64,000 nucleotides of DNA from Cepaea nemoralis (GCA_014155875.1 JACEFZ010024489.1:248001-312000); one strand, 5' to 3'. Numbered from the stretch's first letter, positions 9,447-22,010 are shown. The notes: generated from the sequence alone by a model not told the origin. Translations and numbers: made by a program.

Positions 9447-12425
9447 CTGTAAATTCTTTTCTGGCAGTTCAGCTATGTTCAAAAACTAATGGCATTTCCT
9501 CCTCAGAACATATACAGTCATCAGCGGTATCTGCTTTCAGATTTTCACTTAGCTCTTGCGTTTGTTTCTCCGCACTGGTCACCTCAGCAGTGGTATTCAA
9601 GTTCTGTGTTATTGGTAAGGATTTAATTGAACCATTTTGTTCATCTGAACCATTTTGTTGAATTTCTCCATGCCTGAAATATTCAGACTTGGAGTCAGAG
9701 TCACTCGGCTTTGAATTTTGTGACACAATACTGCTGATGTTTGCCTCTGTATCTAAACTGATGGAAGTGACAGTGGCACTTGCAGTACCAGTACTGGTAG
9801 CTATTTCACAAATTGCTGCATCTGATAAAGTAACACTTGGGCAGCTCATGGAACTAGTAACTACCGTTGCTTCCTTTACATTTTTTTCAGTGGATTCTCT
9901 TGTCACTGACACAGAAGTGTGAAGGCTGTCTTCTGAGAAACATTGTGAAAGCTCATCAACACCGTAAGGGGTGGAACCAATGGTCGGGTCTAAAACTATT
10001 TCACTATGTTTCATATCTTCTGATTTCATGTCTGTGTAAATGTTAGTTCCAGTAGAGACAAATATACTTTCATTTAAAGCCTTATCCATTGATACATGGA
10101 CTGGCAGAGAGACTACGGGAACATCTTTAATGTCATCTATACCATTTGAACTATTCCGCCCTGGTTCTACCGAATTCAAGCAATTCACATTTTTCTGTTC
10201 ATCAGAAATTTCTGAATAAGACAAACTGACAATGTTTGAAACCAAGTCAGAATTTGACAGCTGTAATTGTTTGTTGTCTGTATCAACAGTGGGGGAACTG
10301 TTTACTGTCAAGCTGTTGTTTAAACTCTGGTTCATGGATTCACTGTTTACTGTCATGCTGTTTAAACTCTGGTCCATGGATCCACTGTTAACTGTCACGC
10401 TGTCTAAACTCTGGTTTATGGATTCACTGTTTACTGTCATGCTGTTTAAACTCTGGTCCATGGATCCATTGTTTACTGTCAGGCTGTTGTTTAAACTCTG
10501 GTTCATGGATTCACTGTTTACTGTCATGCTGTTTAAACTCTGGTCCATGGATCCACTGTTTACTGTCAGGCTGTTGTTTAAACTCTGGTTCATGGATTCA
10601 TTGTTTACTGTCATGCTGTTTAAACTCTGGTCCATGGATCCACTGTTTACTGTCGTGCTGTTTAAACTCTGGTCCATGGATCCACTGTTACTGTCAGGCT
10701 GTGTTTAAACTCTGGTTCATGGATTCATTGTTTACTGTCATGCTGTTTAAACTCTGGTCCATGGATCCACTGTTTACTGTCGTGCTGTTTAAACTCTGGT
10801 CCATGGATCCACTGTTTACTGTCAGGCTGTTGTTTAAACTCTGGTTCATGGATTCATTGTTTACTGTCATGCTGTTTAAACTCTGGTCCATGGATCCACT
10901 GTTTACTGTCAGGCTGTTGTTTAAACTCTGGTTCATGGATTCATTGTTTACTGTCATGTTGTTTAAACTCTGGTCCACGGATCCACTGTTTACTGTCATG
11001 CTGTTTAAACTCTGGTCCACGGATCCACTGTTTACTGTCAGGCTGTTGTTTAAACTCTGGTTCATGGATTCATTGTTTACTGTCATGTTGTTTAAACTCT
11101 GGTCCACGGATCCACTGTTTACTGTCATGCTGTTTAAACTCTGGTCCATGGATCCACTGTTTACTGCCAGGCTGTTGTTTAAACTCTGGTTCATGGATTC
11201 ATTGTTTACTGTCATGTTGTTTAAACTCTGGTCCACGGATCCACTGTTTACTGTCATGCTGTTTAAACTCTGGTCCACGGATCCACTGTTTACTGTCATG
11301 TTGTTTAAACTCTGGTCCATGGATCCACTGTTTACTGTCATGCTGTTTAAACTCTGGTCCATGGATCCACTGTTTACTGTCATGCTGTTTAAACTCTGGT
11401 CCATGGATCCACTGTTTACTGTCAGGCTGTTGTTTAAACTCTGGTCCACGGATCCACTGTTTACTGTCATGCTGTTTAAACTCTGGTCCATGGATCCACT
11501 GTTTACTGTCATGTTGTTTAAACTCTGGTCCATGGATCCACTGCTTACTGTCATGATGTTTAAACTCTGGTCCATGGATCCACTGTTTACTGTCATGTTG
11601 TTTAAACTCTGGTCCACGGATCCACTGTTTACTGTCATGATGTTTAAACTCTGGTCCATGGATCCACTGTTTACTGCCATGTTGTTTAAACTCTGGTTCA
11701 TGGATCCACTGTTTACTGTCATGCTGTTTAAACTCTGGTCCATGGATCCACTGTTTACTGTCATGTTGTTTAAACTCTGGTCCATGGATCCACTGCTTAC
11801 TGTCATGATGTTTAAACTCTGGTCCATGGATCCACTGTTTACTGTCATGTTGTTTAAACTCTGGTCCATGGATCCACTGTTTACTGTCATGATGTTTAAA
11901 CTCTGGTCCATGGATCCACTGTTTACTGCCATGTTGTTTAAACTCTGGTTCATGGATCCACTGTTTACTGTCATGATGTTATTCTCATTTTGCTTCTGGG
12001 ATCCACAGTTCACAGCCATGTTTGTTTTCAGATCCTGGTGAATGGTTCCACTTTTCTCTGCCAAGCTGGAACTGTTCAATACCATTTTGTTTTTGAAATC
12101 CCTGTCTAGCTTTCTACTATTCATGCTTACTGTCGAGCTGTCTTTACAACTCTGGTTTTGAAATACATCTGTTGATGTGGATAAAACTGTGGGCAGCTGG
12201 CAAACTTCTGCATCTTTTGAAAGCTTAACATTTGTGAGTTTGCTCTTCTGTTCCAACTTTTTAGATTGTGTTTTATTCAAATTGGTTTCATTTTGTTTCT
12301 TTTGTTCAAACTTGATACGAGCAATCTGAGACGACAGTTTTTCTTTAAAAGAAGGTCCTGGGCCCATTATTTGATTAAAGGATGCTTCAGAGAAGAAACA
12401 ATTTACTCCATTTGTTGGATTGTTC
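9447..12425 (-). CDS. ICE2: ICE2-like exon 2, with large coding minisatellite
   Basis: This exon is 2979 bp. Its acceptor TTTCCTCAG is at 12427-12426; one base completes the Arg codon left by exon 1. It opens with NNPTNGVNCFFSEASFNQIM and GPGPSFKEKLSSQIARIKFE, the conserved ICE2 N-terminal block. About 100 residues of K/N/S-rich linker follow. Then come about 40 copies of a 14-15-residue repeat (MTVNSGSMDQSLNS and SLN-NSLTVN variants, 10300-11978). The rest is Ser/Thr-rich down to the donor ACAG|GTAAGC at 9447/9446. Three small indels break the frame: two single-base losses at about 10682-10700 and one extra base in a five-T run (minus strand) near 9475. Allowing for them, the exon length becomes a multiple that joins exon 3 in phase 0. 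They look like sequencing or assembly errors rather than decay, but a pseudogene is not excluded. Confidence 0.7.
10300..11978 (-). repeat. Coding minisatellite, 42/45-bp unit, about 40 copies
   Basis: Each unit, read on the plus strand, contains GTTTAAACTCTGG, CCATGGATCCACTG and TTTACTGTCATG. Units are 42 bp, or 45 bp when an extra Asn/Ser pattern (NNSLTV) is present. All lengths are multiples of three, so expansion keeps the protein frame. Higher-order blocks of two to four units recur, and changes are mostly single bases, which points to recent amplification. The plus strand is also open by chance across most of the array. Confidence 0.97.
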
Positions 12426-12429
12426 CTGA

Positions 12430-12644
12430 GGAAATAAAAGGGAGAACATTATTATTGAATGTCTTAGGGCAGCAAGTGTATATGAGTGTATTAATGTTTA
12501 GGGGTTGCTAACTTCAAAGATTAATTAATAGTAATTCCGCAGTCTTAATCAGGCCTAAACATTTAATGCTAAAGCAACAATGTGACCTTTAGGTTCCATT
12601 TACTGAACTCAAAGAAATAAAACCACCTTATTACTTAGTTAGTT
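12430..12644. other. Start of ICE2-like intron 1
   Basis: Short AT-rich intronic stretch between the exon 2 acceptor and the tail of a non-LTR element. Nothing else is recognised. Confidence 0.4.
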
Positions 12645-15600
12645 AGTCGACAGATCATCCTCATTGCACATCGAACCATTCAGTCCATAAGTGCTCGGAT
12701 CCCCTCCTCAGCAAATCCCGCAACGTGTAGCGGCTAACGACACCAGTTCTGTGTTGGTTTATCAATCTTCTTTGGCTACCTGCGTAGTGTTCTTGTTTGG
12801 CCACCCCTCTTTTAATTTGCTGTTCTCGCAGTCTGGCCATGGTTGTAGATTCACAGTCATCACTTGGTTCACGCAAAGTCATATTCTCGTAGAGCAGAAG
12901 TTCCCAAACCACGGCCCGTGGGCCACTTGTGGCCCGCCAGCTGTCAAAAAGTGGCATGCGAAGCATCGTTATTTAATATAATATACTCATTTCATAAATC
13001 AGTTCGTATTTCCTGATGCCAAGCTCTGTCAATTAAAGCAAAACCTTCAGCACGAAGTAATCGATTTGAAATGCAATGCTGCACTGAGATGTAAAATTTC
13101 TGGAGCTGCCTGCTTCACCTTCAGCTAATCATATGATTTCACTCTGGCGACTATTGCCTGTCGAACAATTTGAACACTTGCGTTCATTTGCTCAGATGTA
13201 CATTTGTCGTTTTGGTTTGACTTACAGATGCGGGCAGTAATTTTCCGCAATGACAGTTTAAAAACAAAAACAAACAAGCAACGTTCCAGACTCACTGACA
13301 GTAACCTAGCTGCGCTTATGACTTTGGGCACGACAGATGTGTGCCCAGACATTGATAAACTGATATCTGAACGTAAGAAACTGGTTATGAAGAACAGTTA
13401 CAATTGTAAATTAATTACATTAGTAGAGATTTTCGAAACTGATTATAAATTTATTGTTAAATGAACTTTTGATTTTAAACAAAAAATGACCGCAGTGTAG
13501 TACTGACACTGACTGCCTTTAAAGTTTTAGAATTTTGTTGACGAAAGTTAAGAAAGGTAAGAATGATATTGCACGACTTTTATAATTTTATAATGTTGTG
13601 GCCTGCTTAACTACCAAAAATAGTAGATATGGCCCTCTGCTTGAAAAGCTTGGGAACCACTGTCGTAGAGCATTCAGAATGTCAGCCTGGTTGGTCCATG
13701 GCACGTCCGTCCTCCACCGTAGCCTCACCTGCGAGCTTGTCAGCCCGCTCATTTCCTTGTACTCCCGCATTCCCTGGCACGAAGATGAAACTAATCTTTG
13801 CCAGCCGAGACTGCTCCAGAGGCAGCAACCATTCTCTTCAGATCGACCCCTCCTCTATCCTCTTGTTCATGTTCACTGAGTCGCTAAGGAAACAAGCCCT
13901 AGTGAATGTCTGTGTCTCGAGCCATGTTATTGCTTTACTTACTGCCATGACTTCCATAGTCAGGCTACTTGTAGTTTCAGTGAAAGCACCAGAGTCCTTC
14001 TTCACAATTCTCCCTCCGGTCCGAGCCATAAATGCCCATGAGCTTCTCACATGTCGGACGACCGACCCATCTGTGTAGATGACAGCATCACCGTCTAGCG
14101 AATTCTCGAAAATCAACGCTTGTACCTCAGCCTCCACAGCAGCCAGATTTTCTTGTCTGCATTTTCTATCTAGTTGGATGCAAACTGAAAGGGATGTGCA
14201 AAAATCTGTTGGCACTTGCACCCACTCCTCGCCAGGTTCTAAGTCCTCAAGTGAATACACCTTTTGAAGAATGTCTTCAGCTTGACCCATCCATGACCGT
14301 CCTCTTTTTAACCTGCTGCCCTTCACCTTCCTAATTTCACTATGCAGTGGATGTTGTATGTTTGCGTTAACTCTGAGGTAGGCGCGTGCTCTGCAAACTT
14401 GTATTCTCTCTTCAATGGTTGGAAAATCAAGAAGGTAGCGCATCGCCCTGCAGGCTGTATCTCTTGTACATCCAAGAATAATGCGCATAGCTTCTTTCTG
14501 TATCCTTTCCATCCTTTCTATCTGCTTACGGCTGAGAGTCAGGATTGCCATTGCATACTCAAAAACAGACATGACCAGCCCCTCGTACAGAAGACATAGA
14601 TGGCGCTGCTCACAGTTTGCTGCCGCCATCACCCGCATAGCAGCCAAACACCGCTTGGCCTTTGTTATCACCTGGTCTATGTGCTCATTATAAGCAAGGC
14701 TTCGATCAAACAGTATCCCCAGGTAATTCATTGCCTGCGTTCTTTCCACCGTCTTTGAACACAGCTTTACAGTTGGTGTTGGAGTGTTGACAAAATATGA
14801 TTATTCAATGAGAACCAAGTCACTGTTGCCTTTGTTGGGTTGACCATTGCCCCAGCTTCATCACACCAAGTACTTATGCGATTGAGTTCGGTTTGTAGTT
14901 TCACAGCAACCTACTCTCTATCCTTACCCTGACGATACACTAAAACATCATCGGCATATGACAATGTCCTGCCAAATCCAGTGATCTGCTCGCTGGAGAT
15001 TCTCACAGTGTAGGCGTTGAACAGCACCGGAGATAATGGTGATCCCTGTGGTAGGCCAGGATATATTGTTGTTGGTTCCGAAGTCCAACTGCCACATCTA
15101 AAAACTACTTTCTGTTGGAAGAGGGCTGCCGCGATCCAACTAAGGAGGAATGGACTTATTTTGAGTTCAAGAAGCTGAAGCATTAAAAAATCCAATCCAA
15201 TGGTACTCTGTTGTACGCATCCTCAAGATCAATCGCTGCAGCAAAGTTTTCAATGCCTGAGTGGAAACCTTCATAGACATCATGGGCAAAAACTGCTGCA
15301 TTGGTCCAGGTTTCTCTTTTTGGACGGTACCCACCCAGGGTAGGTGGGAAAACACCTTGCCTCTCTAGCTGGTTTGATATTTTCCTGGCAATTACCTTCT
15401 CCAGCAGCTTGCCTATTGTATTCTGCATGGATATAATTCGATATCCCTGAATTTGTTTGTGGTCTTTGTTAGGCTTCGGCAAGGAAATCAGATAGCTGTG
15501 CAACCACTCCTCCTTGATGCTAGCACTCCCTATACTGTTGTTGTACATGTCTGCTAGTTTCTCTAGCTCGTTGTCGGTACACCTATTGATGTCGTCGTAT

Positions 15601-15660
15601 CTTATGCCATCAGGCCCTGGAGCGCTGTTTTTTGATCGTCGAAGCACCTTGCACAGTACT
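12645..15660 (-). mobile_element. Non-LTR retrotransposon with RT and RNase H (family D), 5' truncated, split by hAT
   Basis: Reading down the minus strand, RT starts near 15647 with NSAPGPDGIRYDDIN, SYLISLPKPNKD and AIDLEDAYNRVPL. It continues with TIYPGLPQGSPLSPVLFNAY and the catalytic box LSYADDVLVYRQG (near 14950). The thumb region has NYLGILFDRSLAYNEH, and RNase H begins VIYTDGSVVRH near 14085. The RNase H end and C-terminal tail (LRDLLRRGSEHLW) lie beyond the hAT insertion. The 3' end carries an ACTAACTAACTAAG tail. Frameshifts near 15190, 14900-14750 and 13830 make it dead. The RNase H domain places it in the I/R1/jockey group. A related copy is at 45.7-47.7 kb. Confidence 0.9.
12895..13662 (+). 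mobile_element. Internally deleted hAT transposon, 768 bp, 8-bp TSD
   Basis: The termini are inverted: CAGAAGTTCCCAAACC at 12895 and GCTTGGGAACCACTG ending at 13662. The flanks are a perfect 8-bp duplication TCGTAGAG (12887-12894 and 13663-13670), the hAT signature. The interior keeps a transposase C-terminal piece (RSRLTDSNLAALMTLGTTD near 13285-13345), resembling the dimerisation tail of GTF2IRD2/SCAND3-like hATs. It is inserted in the RNase H/tail junction of the family D element. Confidence 0.92.
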
Positions 15661-15739
15661 AATGTTTAAAAAAAGGTATGTTATATTATTTGGTTCCAAT
15701 TAATACCAAATGATTACTGTGAATATTAATATGATCATG

Positions 15740-15918
15740 TGAGCTGCGGGCAATATGGAAGCATACCATACAGCCTTGTGTTGGTTTCCCATACAAAGGT
15801 ATGAGTGCCATTCATTCAGAAAGCAATGGCAAATCATTGAACGTAAACTTGCCAAGAAATCTCTAACAGCAAAAAAATTATGGGGTTGACAGCGACGTCC
15901 TGTAAAGGACATGCAACA
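15740..15918 (+). repeat. SINE family 1, 5'-truncated copy
   Basis: It retains the 3' body (CAGAAAGCAATGGCAAATCA, TTGAACGTAAACTTGCC) and the end TCCTGTAAAGGACATGCAA. The tRNA-like head is missing or eroded. Confidence 0.8.
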
Positions 15919-15929
15919 AACGTAACATG

Positions 15930-16640
15930 TGACACCTTTGTTTACCGTTTACCAGACAAAACGTCCGAGAGCGTTTTTACCCAGGAACAGGCAAAATGTC
16001 CCAAAGCGTTCATGATTACTAAGTATTGTAAAAACGCGATCTCGCGGCTTTCTGAGACTTCGGACTGTCTACTTTCGGTTTCTCAGATAGCTTGACAACG
16101 TGGCCGCCATTTGCAAACGTGTACTTTGAATTTGAACAGATTTTAAATAGTTTTTGGGGGTTTTATTCTTTGTATTTAAACATGGATTTTGACGATTCTT
16201 CAAGTGATAGCGGAGATTTCACTGGTGACATTGAAGGGCACAAAGTTGACTATTAATCGGAGCTTGATATCAGTGATCAGTGCTAGCAGTCGTGAGTTGG
16301 ACTTTAAAGAAAGTGATTCTGATTCTGAAAATGTGTTTGTAAACTGTCGCATAAATGACTGACAATCACAAACAATATGTTGCATTTTGTAAATATTTGT
16401 GTTCATGTGTGGATTACCAGCAACATTGGATCACTTATTCACGTGAGTAAAATAATCTGCAGGCATTTTACTTCATTTTGATTTTTATTTCACTAAAGTC
16501 TGTTGACTAACACCTTAGATGTGATGTTTTTACTAACGTAACCAAAAGTTTACCAAAACTGAAAAATCTTGCCCGTTCAGAGCTAAAAAAAAACAACGGA
16601 AGAACGTCTGCCCTGAAAAGTGTTAAAATAAATAATTTAC
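15930..16640 (+). other. Unclassified segment, possible DNA-transposon remnant
   Basis: A short acidic reading frame begins at 16181 (MDFDDSSSDSGDFTGDIEG) and stops after about 24 residues, with more acidic SDSDSE-like codons further on. Acidic Ser/Asp N-termini occur in piggyBac transposases, but no TTAA-flanked inverted ends or catalytic block could be found. The remainder is AT-rich. Confidence 0.25.
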
Positions 16641-16737
16641 TTGCTTACGTCTTATAACAAATACAGTGATATATGGTTGCCAAAGTGTTTGTTCACAAAC
16701 AAGAAAAAAAAGTTAGTGATTTTAAGGTTTGGAAAAC

Positions 16738-17000
16738 AACTGATAGCCGGTCTCAGTGGCAAAGGCGTTACGGACAAGGTTCGTAATCCACTTACCTGCG
16801 TTCGAAACACAGCTGTGACCTATTTGGCAGCAGATCGTGTCACGCTGGGTTTTAACGTGTTGGTATGGGAGCTGGTTGTTCAGAAAGCAATAGCAAACTA
16901 CTGAACGTAAACTTGCCAAGACATCAACAACAGTAGTGCTGGTGTTGACAGTGATGTCCTGTAAATGGGATATGCAAAAAAAAAAAAAAAAAAAAAACCT
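16738..17000 (+). repeat. SINE family 1, near full-length copy with poly(A)
   Basis: The head resembles a tRNA: AGCCGGTCTCAGTGGCAAAG (A-box-like), then GCGTTCGAAACAC (B-box-like) about 45 bp later. The body has TTTAACGTGTTGGTATGGGA and the 3' domain GAACGTAAACTTGCC...TCCTGTAAATGGGATATGC, ending in about 20 A. It inserted into the 3' part of the family B retrotransposon. Confidence 0.88.
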
Positions 17001-19815
17001 GATAAAAAAGCTTTTAGTGACATATTCAGTGTCTTTAAAGCGTTTCCTCTGGCAGCCTTGAGATCGTTTACCATAGCGCAGCTCACTGTAAAAAAGTCGT
17101 GTTGGGAGCCTATGATCTGGTATGCGAGTCAAGTATACAGCCCAGTGAATCTCATTCTTCATTAGCAGAGTGTGGATACTGGGCATGGGCACTCTTTCTA
17201 AGACTTCAGTGTCTGGGATCTTGTCTTGCCATTTGATCTTCAATAGCTTCCTAAGGCAGACTGTGTGGAAGTGGTTTAATTTCCTAGCATGATGCCGGTA
17301 AACAGTCTAGGTTTCACAAGAATATATCAGTGTGGATAATACAACTGCCTTGTAAACATCCAGCTTGGTTTGCATTTCTGTACCACACATTTTTGTACAG
17401 TCTGCCAGAGGCCGCGCTGGATTTGGAGATTCTTGCATTCACTTTGTTGTAAATTATGGCAGCTTGTGATACTGTGCTGCCAAGATAGGTGAATTTGTTC
17501 ACAACACTTAGTCTATGACCATTCACTATGATATTCGGCTCGGTGTGATTAACTCCTGGAGCTGGCTGGTACATAACTACAGTATTGTCCAAGTTGATAT
17601 TGAGCCTAAAATTGGCACAGGCATATGAGAAAGCTGAAATGTTGTGTTGCATGTCTGCCTCTGAGTTGGCATACAGAGCACAATCATCAGCAAACAGAAG
17701 CCCTCTGATGGTATCGCTGGTAGTTTTGGTTTTAGCTTTCAGTGTTCTGAGAACAATTTTCCATCCATACGGTAGTTGATGTCTATTCCAATGTTTTGTT
17801 TTTTTTGGAAGGCATTGGTCAGCATATATGTAAACATGAGGCTGAACAGTGTTGGTGCCAGGACACAAGTCTTGCTTCACACCATTGGTGACAGGAAATG
17901 GCTCAGACAGTTCCCAATATTCCTGGACTTTTGCCTGCATACCATCATTAAATAGCCGCACTATTTGGGCAAACCTTTGTGGACAGCCATATTTCACAAT
18001 AATCTGCCACAGTTCTTCTCTGCTGACTATATCAAAAGCCTTGTTAAGATAAATAAAAGCGGAGAACATTTCGGAGTTCTGTTCCTGATATTCCTCTTGC
18101 AACTGCCTTGCAGCGAAAACCATGCTAACAGTTCCTCATTCTTTTCTGAAGACACATTGACTCTCAGGAAGAAGACCTTTTGTCGAGATGGGCCGTGAGG
18201 CAATTGAGAAGAATTCTGGCAAGTATCTTCCCTGCAATTGAGAGCAAGGAGATGCCATGGTGGTTGTCACATGATTTGCGGTTTCCTTTACGTTTTTAAA
18301 GGTGGACTATTGATGCGACCTTGAAATCTTGTAGCATGGTCTCGTTCACCCATATGTTTGTAAAGACTTGGTAAAGCTGCTTTATTAGAACTGGTCTACC
18401 TTCTTTGTAGATCTCTGCCAGGATCGAGTCAGGATCAGGGGCCTTACCACTGGAAATTTGATGGATAGCTTTGTTAATTTCCACTATAGTTGGTAAGTCA
18501 ACAAAAGTTTCGTTAGTGGAGACTTGGGGAAGACAGTTGATGGTTTCGTCATTGATGGAAGAGGTTGCATTTAGGATATTGCTAAAATGCTCTGCCCAGC
18601 ATTGGAGGATTTCTTTCTTGTTGGTGACCAATGTGTACCCATCTGCACTTAGTAGGGGAACTATGCCTGGTGATGTAGGGCCATAGACCGCTTTTAGTGA
18701 GTTATAAAAGTTTTTCATATCATCTTTGTCAGCAAAGCCTTGAATCTCATCAGCTTTATTGCTCAGCCAGGAGTTCCCCATGTACCAAAGTTTCTGCTGC
18801 ATGACTCTCCGGATGCTATGAAGTCATCTGCTTTATGTTGACTTCCGAGTCATTCAAATATGTCTTGTGGAGGTGTTCATCAGCCAGCAATTGGTTGATG
18901 TCTTTGGAATTTTCATAGAACAAGCCTTTATGCTTTTGGGGGGGCTGGACTCAGAATTTCCACAGCAGTGTTGTAGATTGTGTCTTTCAGGGCCAACATC
19001 CTGTTTAACTGCAGCACTGAACTTAAGGCAGTCATTCAGCATATTTACAAATGGCAGCTGCACTTTCTCACTATTTAGACGGTTGAAATTGATTTTTTTG
19101 TTGTTGCACTTTTTCCCATTGAGGATGCCATGGTGGTTTGATGTGCATGTTTATTTTTCAAACAATCGGATGGTCTGTCCAACATTCAGCATCACACATG
19201 GATTATGTCACCCGAATGTCTTGTCTGTCACTCCTCCTGACAATGACATAGTCACTGAGGTGCCAGTGTTTCGAGCGAGGGTGTATCCATGATACCCTAT
19301 TTCTCATGGGAAGATGGAAAGTTGTGTTGGTAATCAGGAGATTGTGTTCAGCACGGGTCTGAAGGAGGAGTCCATTGCTGTTACAATTTCAGACTCCGTA
19401 CTTTCCAATGATGCCACTCCAAGAGGCTGTGTCCTTGCCTACTCTGGCATTGAAATCCCCAAGGAGTATAAGTTTGTCTTCTTTGGGAACAGATGTTAAG
19501 ACACTGTGCAGGTCCTCATGATGTTCTTGATGTCATCTTCATTGGTCATGGTTGGTGCGTACACACTCACAATGGTTGCATGCTTCTTTCCATTTAACAG
19601 AAACTTAAATGGTCATAAGCCTGTCATTTATAGCCTTAGAAAATCCAGCTAGTTTGCCAACCAGGGCTGACTTGATGGCAAATCCCACACTGGACTGGAG
19701 TCTTTCTTCACTTTTACTTCAACTCCAGAAGAATGTGTAGCCAGGACCTATTTCACATATTTGGCCTTCGCCTGCAAGTCGTGTCTCACTCAAGGCTGCA
19801 TTATTAATATGTTCT
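17001..19815 (-). mobile_element. Non-LTR retrotransposon with APE and RT domains (family B), degenerate
   Basis: Minus-strand domains in order start with an APE endonuclease region (19.8-18.9 kb), with a segment like VPKEDKLILLGDFNAR near 19490. A linker follows (18.8 kb: GFADKDDMKNFYNSLKAVYG). RT has GKAPDPDSILAEIYKEG, YLNKAFDIVSREELW and LFADDCALYANSEADM near 17700. After RT come [20 protein letters not shown] and RDPDHRL-type tail residues. The 3' end, including the zinc finger seen in the 28-kb copy, was lost at the SINE insertion. Many frameshifts. Clade not assigned; it lies in ICE2-like intron 1. Confidence 0.88.
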
Positions 19816-19859
19816 CTCATTTATTTCAATTATTATTATTATTTATATGAATATATCAT

Positions 19860-22010
19860 ATTCATATTGTAATATTAGCAATGTCAATTGTCGGCATATC
19901 CAAAAGAGGGTGGGGGTGGCATGATCTCATTAACATAAAATTTCTTGCGACATCCAGTTTTATGCTTGCCATAGCCACGTTTGCTTCTGATTGGATGTAT
20001 TCGGAAACAATGGGTCAAACTTTGCCCGAAACGACTCTAATAATGGCAGAAATGGCCCCGTCTGCTAGACTGCAAGCCTTTGTTGCTACAAGTTGTTTCT
20101 CCGTTGAGTTATTTTGGTTATTTGATTTCCAGTAAACTAATTCTTCACGTATCGTAAATAAAAGTAGACTTTTTATTGCATGTTTGGATTCCCCATTCAA
20201 TTTCTCATATATGTGAAGATTTTCAACATTGCCTGCTTCAGCCTTGGTTAGGAAATTTTTTTTTAGTATAGCCAGTATAGTCTAAGATTAGTGCAGCATA
20301 GCCAGTCAGATTGAGAATGAAATTGAAATAAGCGCATCCATTTCGCAAAATTCTATCTATGGCGACACCCACACTATAGTATTTATTACAGCTGATCCTT
20401 TGTTTATTTTATAATTTGAACCGTCAGTTTCATTACTAAAATTAAACAGAATAGAAGTTTAATTGATAGTAATCTTTAGCATAACAATGAGATATCGCAA
20501 AATTCAAAATGGCGGACCCATGCCATTAGCTTTGTATAGTATAGCAGAGCGGACTCCTTTTTATTTTATAATTAGAACTGACAATTTAACTACTAAAATT
20601 AAACATAATACAAGTTTCATTTGTAGCAGTAATTTATCTGTGTACTTGTATAATTTGTCACCCTTTGACATGACTGAAAATAATTTTGAAAGCCAGTTTT
20701 CAGACCCGTCTGTTGTAAACCTGTAAGGAGTACTTATTTTCTTAGCAGCGCACCAGTACATAATTATTTAAATTTAAATAAAATACTGTGAAATAAGTTA
20801 TTGTTTTTTTAAAATGTTAGTATTTAATTATTAATTGCTCACTTTTAGATACAGAACAGTGTAATTATAGAGCAGAAGTAGAAATCAATTTTAGTGAATA
20901 TTTAATTAATTAATATTTTATTTTTTATTATTTAATATTTTAATAATTAATTAACTGCTGCTTAATTTATGCAGCAGTTACAAACTTATTTACTTACATT
21001 AATGCATGATATTTAATCAACAAAAGAAAGCTGTCGCAATGCAGTTGGTACATTAAGACAATATGAGTACATTTTCATGAATTGTTCTTTCACTAACGAC
21101 GAACATTTCACGTGACATTTAATTAATATAAATGGGCAGCTATTTTAAACTGTTAATTAGGTCACAGCACATCCTATCGAAAAGTCTTAAAAGTCGAAGT
21201 GCATTTTTATCTGAGACACGAGACTCTCGTGCTTTGTGCGATGCTTTCGGCAGGCCGCCCTGCGGAAAGAGACCGAGCCATATGGGGTGACTTTCACTTT
21301 CCTGTTACCAAAACGCTACCAAATCTTACCAGGACTTTTAATAAATAATACACAATTAAAGGCCTCTGCCTTCCTTTGAGGGGCAACCGTGAAGTCTTTG
21401 ACTGTTCCAACTTGACTAGCTGGGATGTGGACGGTACCACAAAAGTGAAAGTCTCCCAGGAATGCTAACCTGGTCAAAATTGCACACAAAAGTCGGATGT
21501 GTTGGCCTAAGGGTTTCAATCCAAGGGTGCCTAACGAAACACACCGCAATCACATCTGAAAAAACACTCCGGATGAATGCAAAGAAGAAGAAGATACACA
21601 ATTGGCAGCCATTTTAAATTGTTAATTAGGTCACGCCACATCCTATCACAAAATAAATATGTCAAGTTAGGCCTTGCCACCCCGGATGCAATGATATATG
21701 GTACTACATTGTCCGTTTAAAAATAAACAAGCCACAGTAATAGAAGGCAGAATGTCTCAGCTTCCAATTTATTGAGCCGCGATAAAATCTCCCTCATTAC
21801 TTAGCACCTCTTTACACTTCCTGATTTTAAATTACGACAAAAAAAAAAAATTCATAACTCCGCTTAGAATTAACGTAGACTCTTCAAAAAAAAATTCATA
21901 ACTCCGCTTAGAATTAACGTAAACTCTTCATTGAGATACCGTTGGATTCGTCTTGTCAAGCTGTATTCAACTGTGATGATTTCATAAGTAGACACCCCAT
22001 TTTAAAATAT
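19860..22010. repeat. Long direct repeat, unit A
   Basis: Unit A shares long collinear similarity with unit B about 1.92 kb downstream. Anchors at 20575/22502, 20954/22871 and 21223/23139 have offsets of 1916-1927 bp. The shared segment includes a TGCTGC...GCAGCA hairpin and GATGCTTTCGGCAGGCCGCC. It is AT-rich and non-coding, and unit A carries a SINE-like insertion at 21.3-21.6 kb. Confidence 0.8.
21320..21597 (+). repeat. SINE-like repeat 3, plus copy
   Basis: It contains GGTTTCAATCC (B-box-like) near 21508 and TTGGCCTAAGG upstream, then CACCGCAATCACATCTG and CTCCGGATGAATGCAAAGAA, ending (GAA)n. It matches 1665-1830 in reverse. It interrupts the unit A/unit B alignment, so it inserted after the duplication. 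Confidence 0.5.

Noticed and set aside
10232..12041. Long plus-strand open frames (158 and 446 codons) of an LFKLWSMDPLFTV repeat
   Set aside because: They are the antisense reading of the coding minisatellite. The minus strand has the splice sites, start block and non-repeat flanks.
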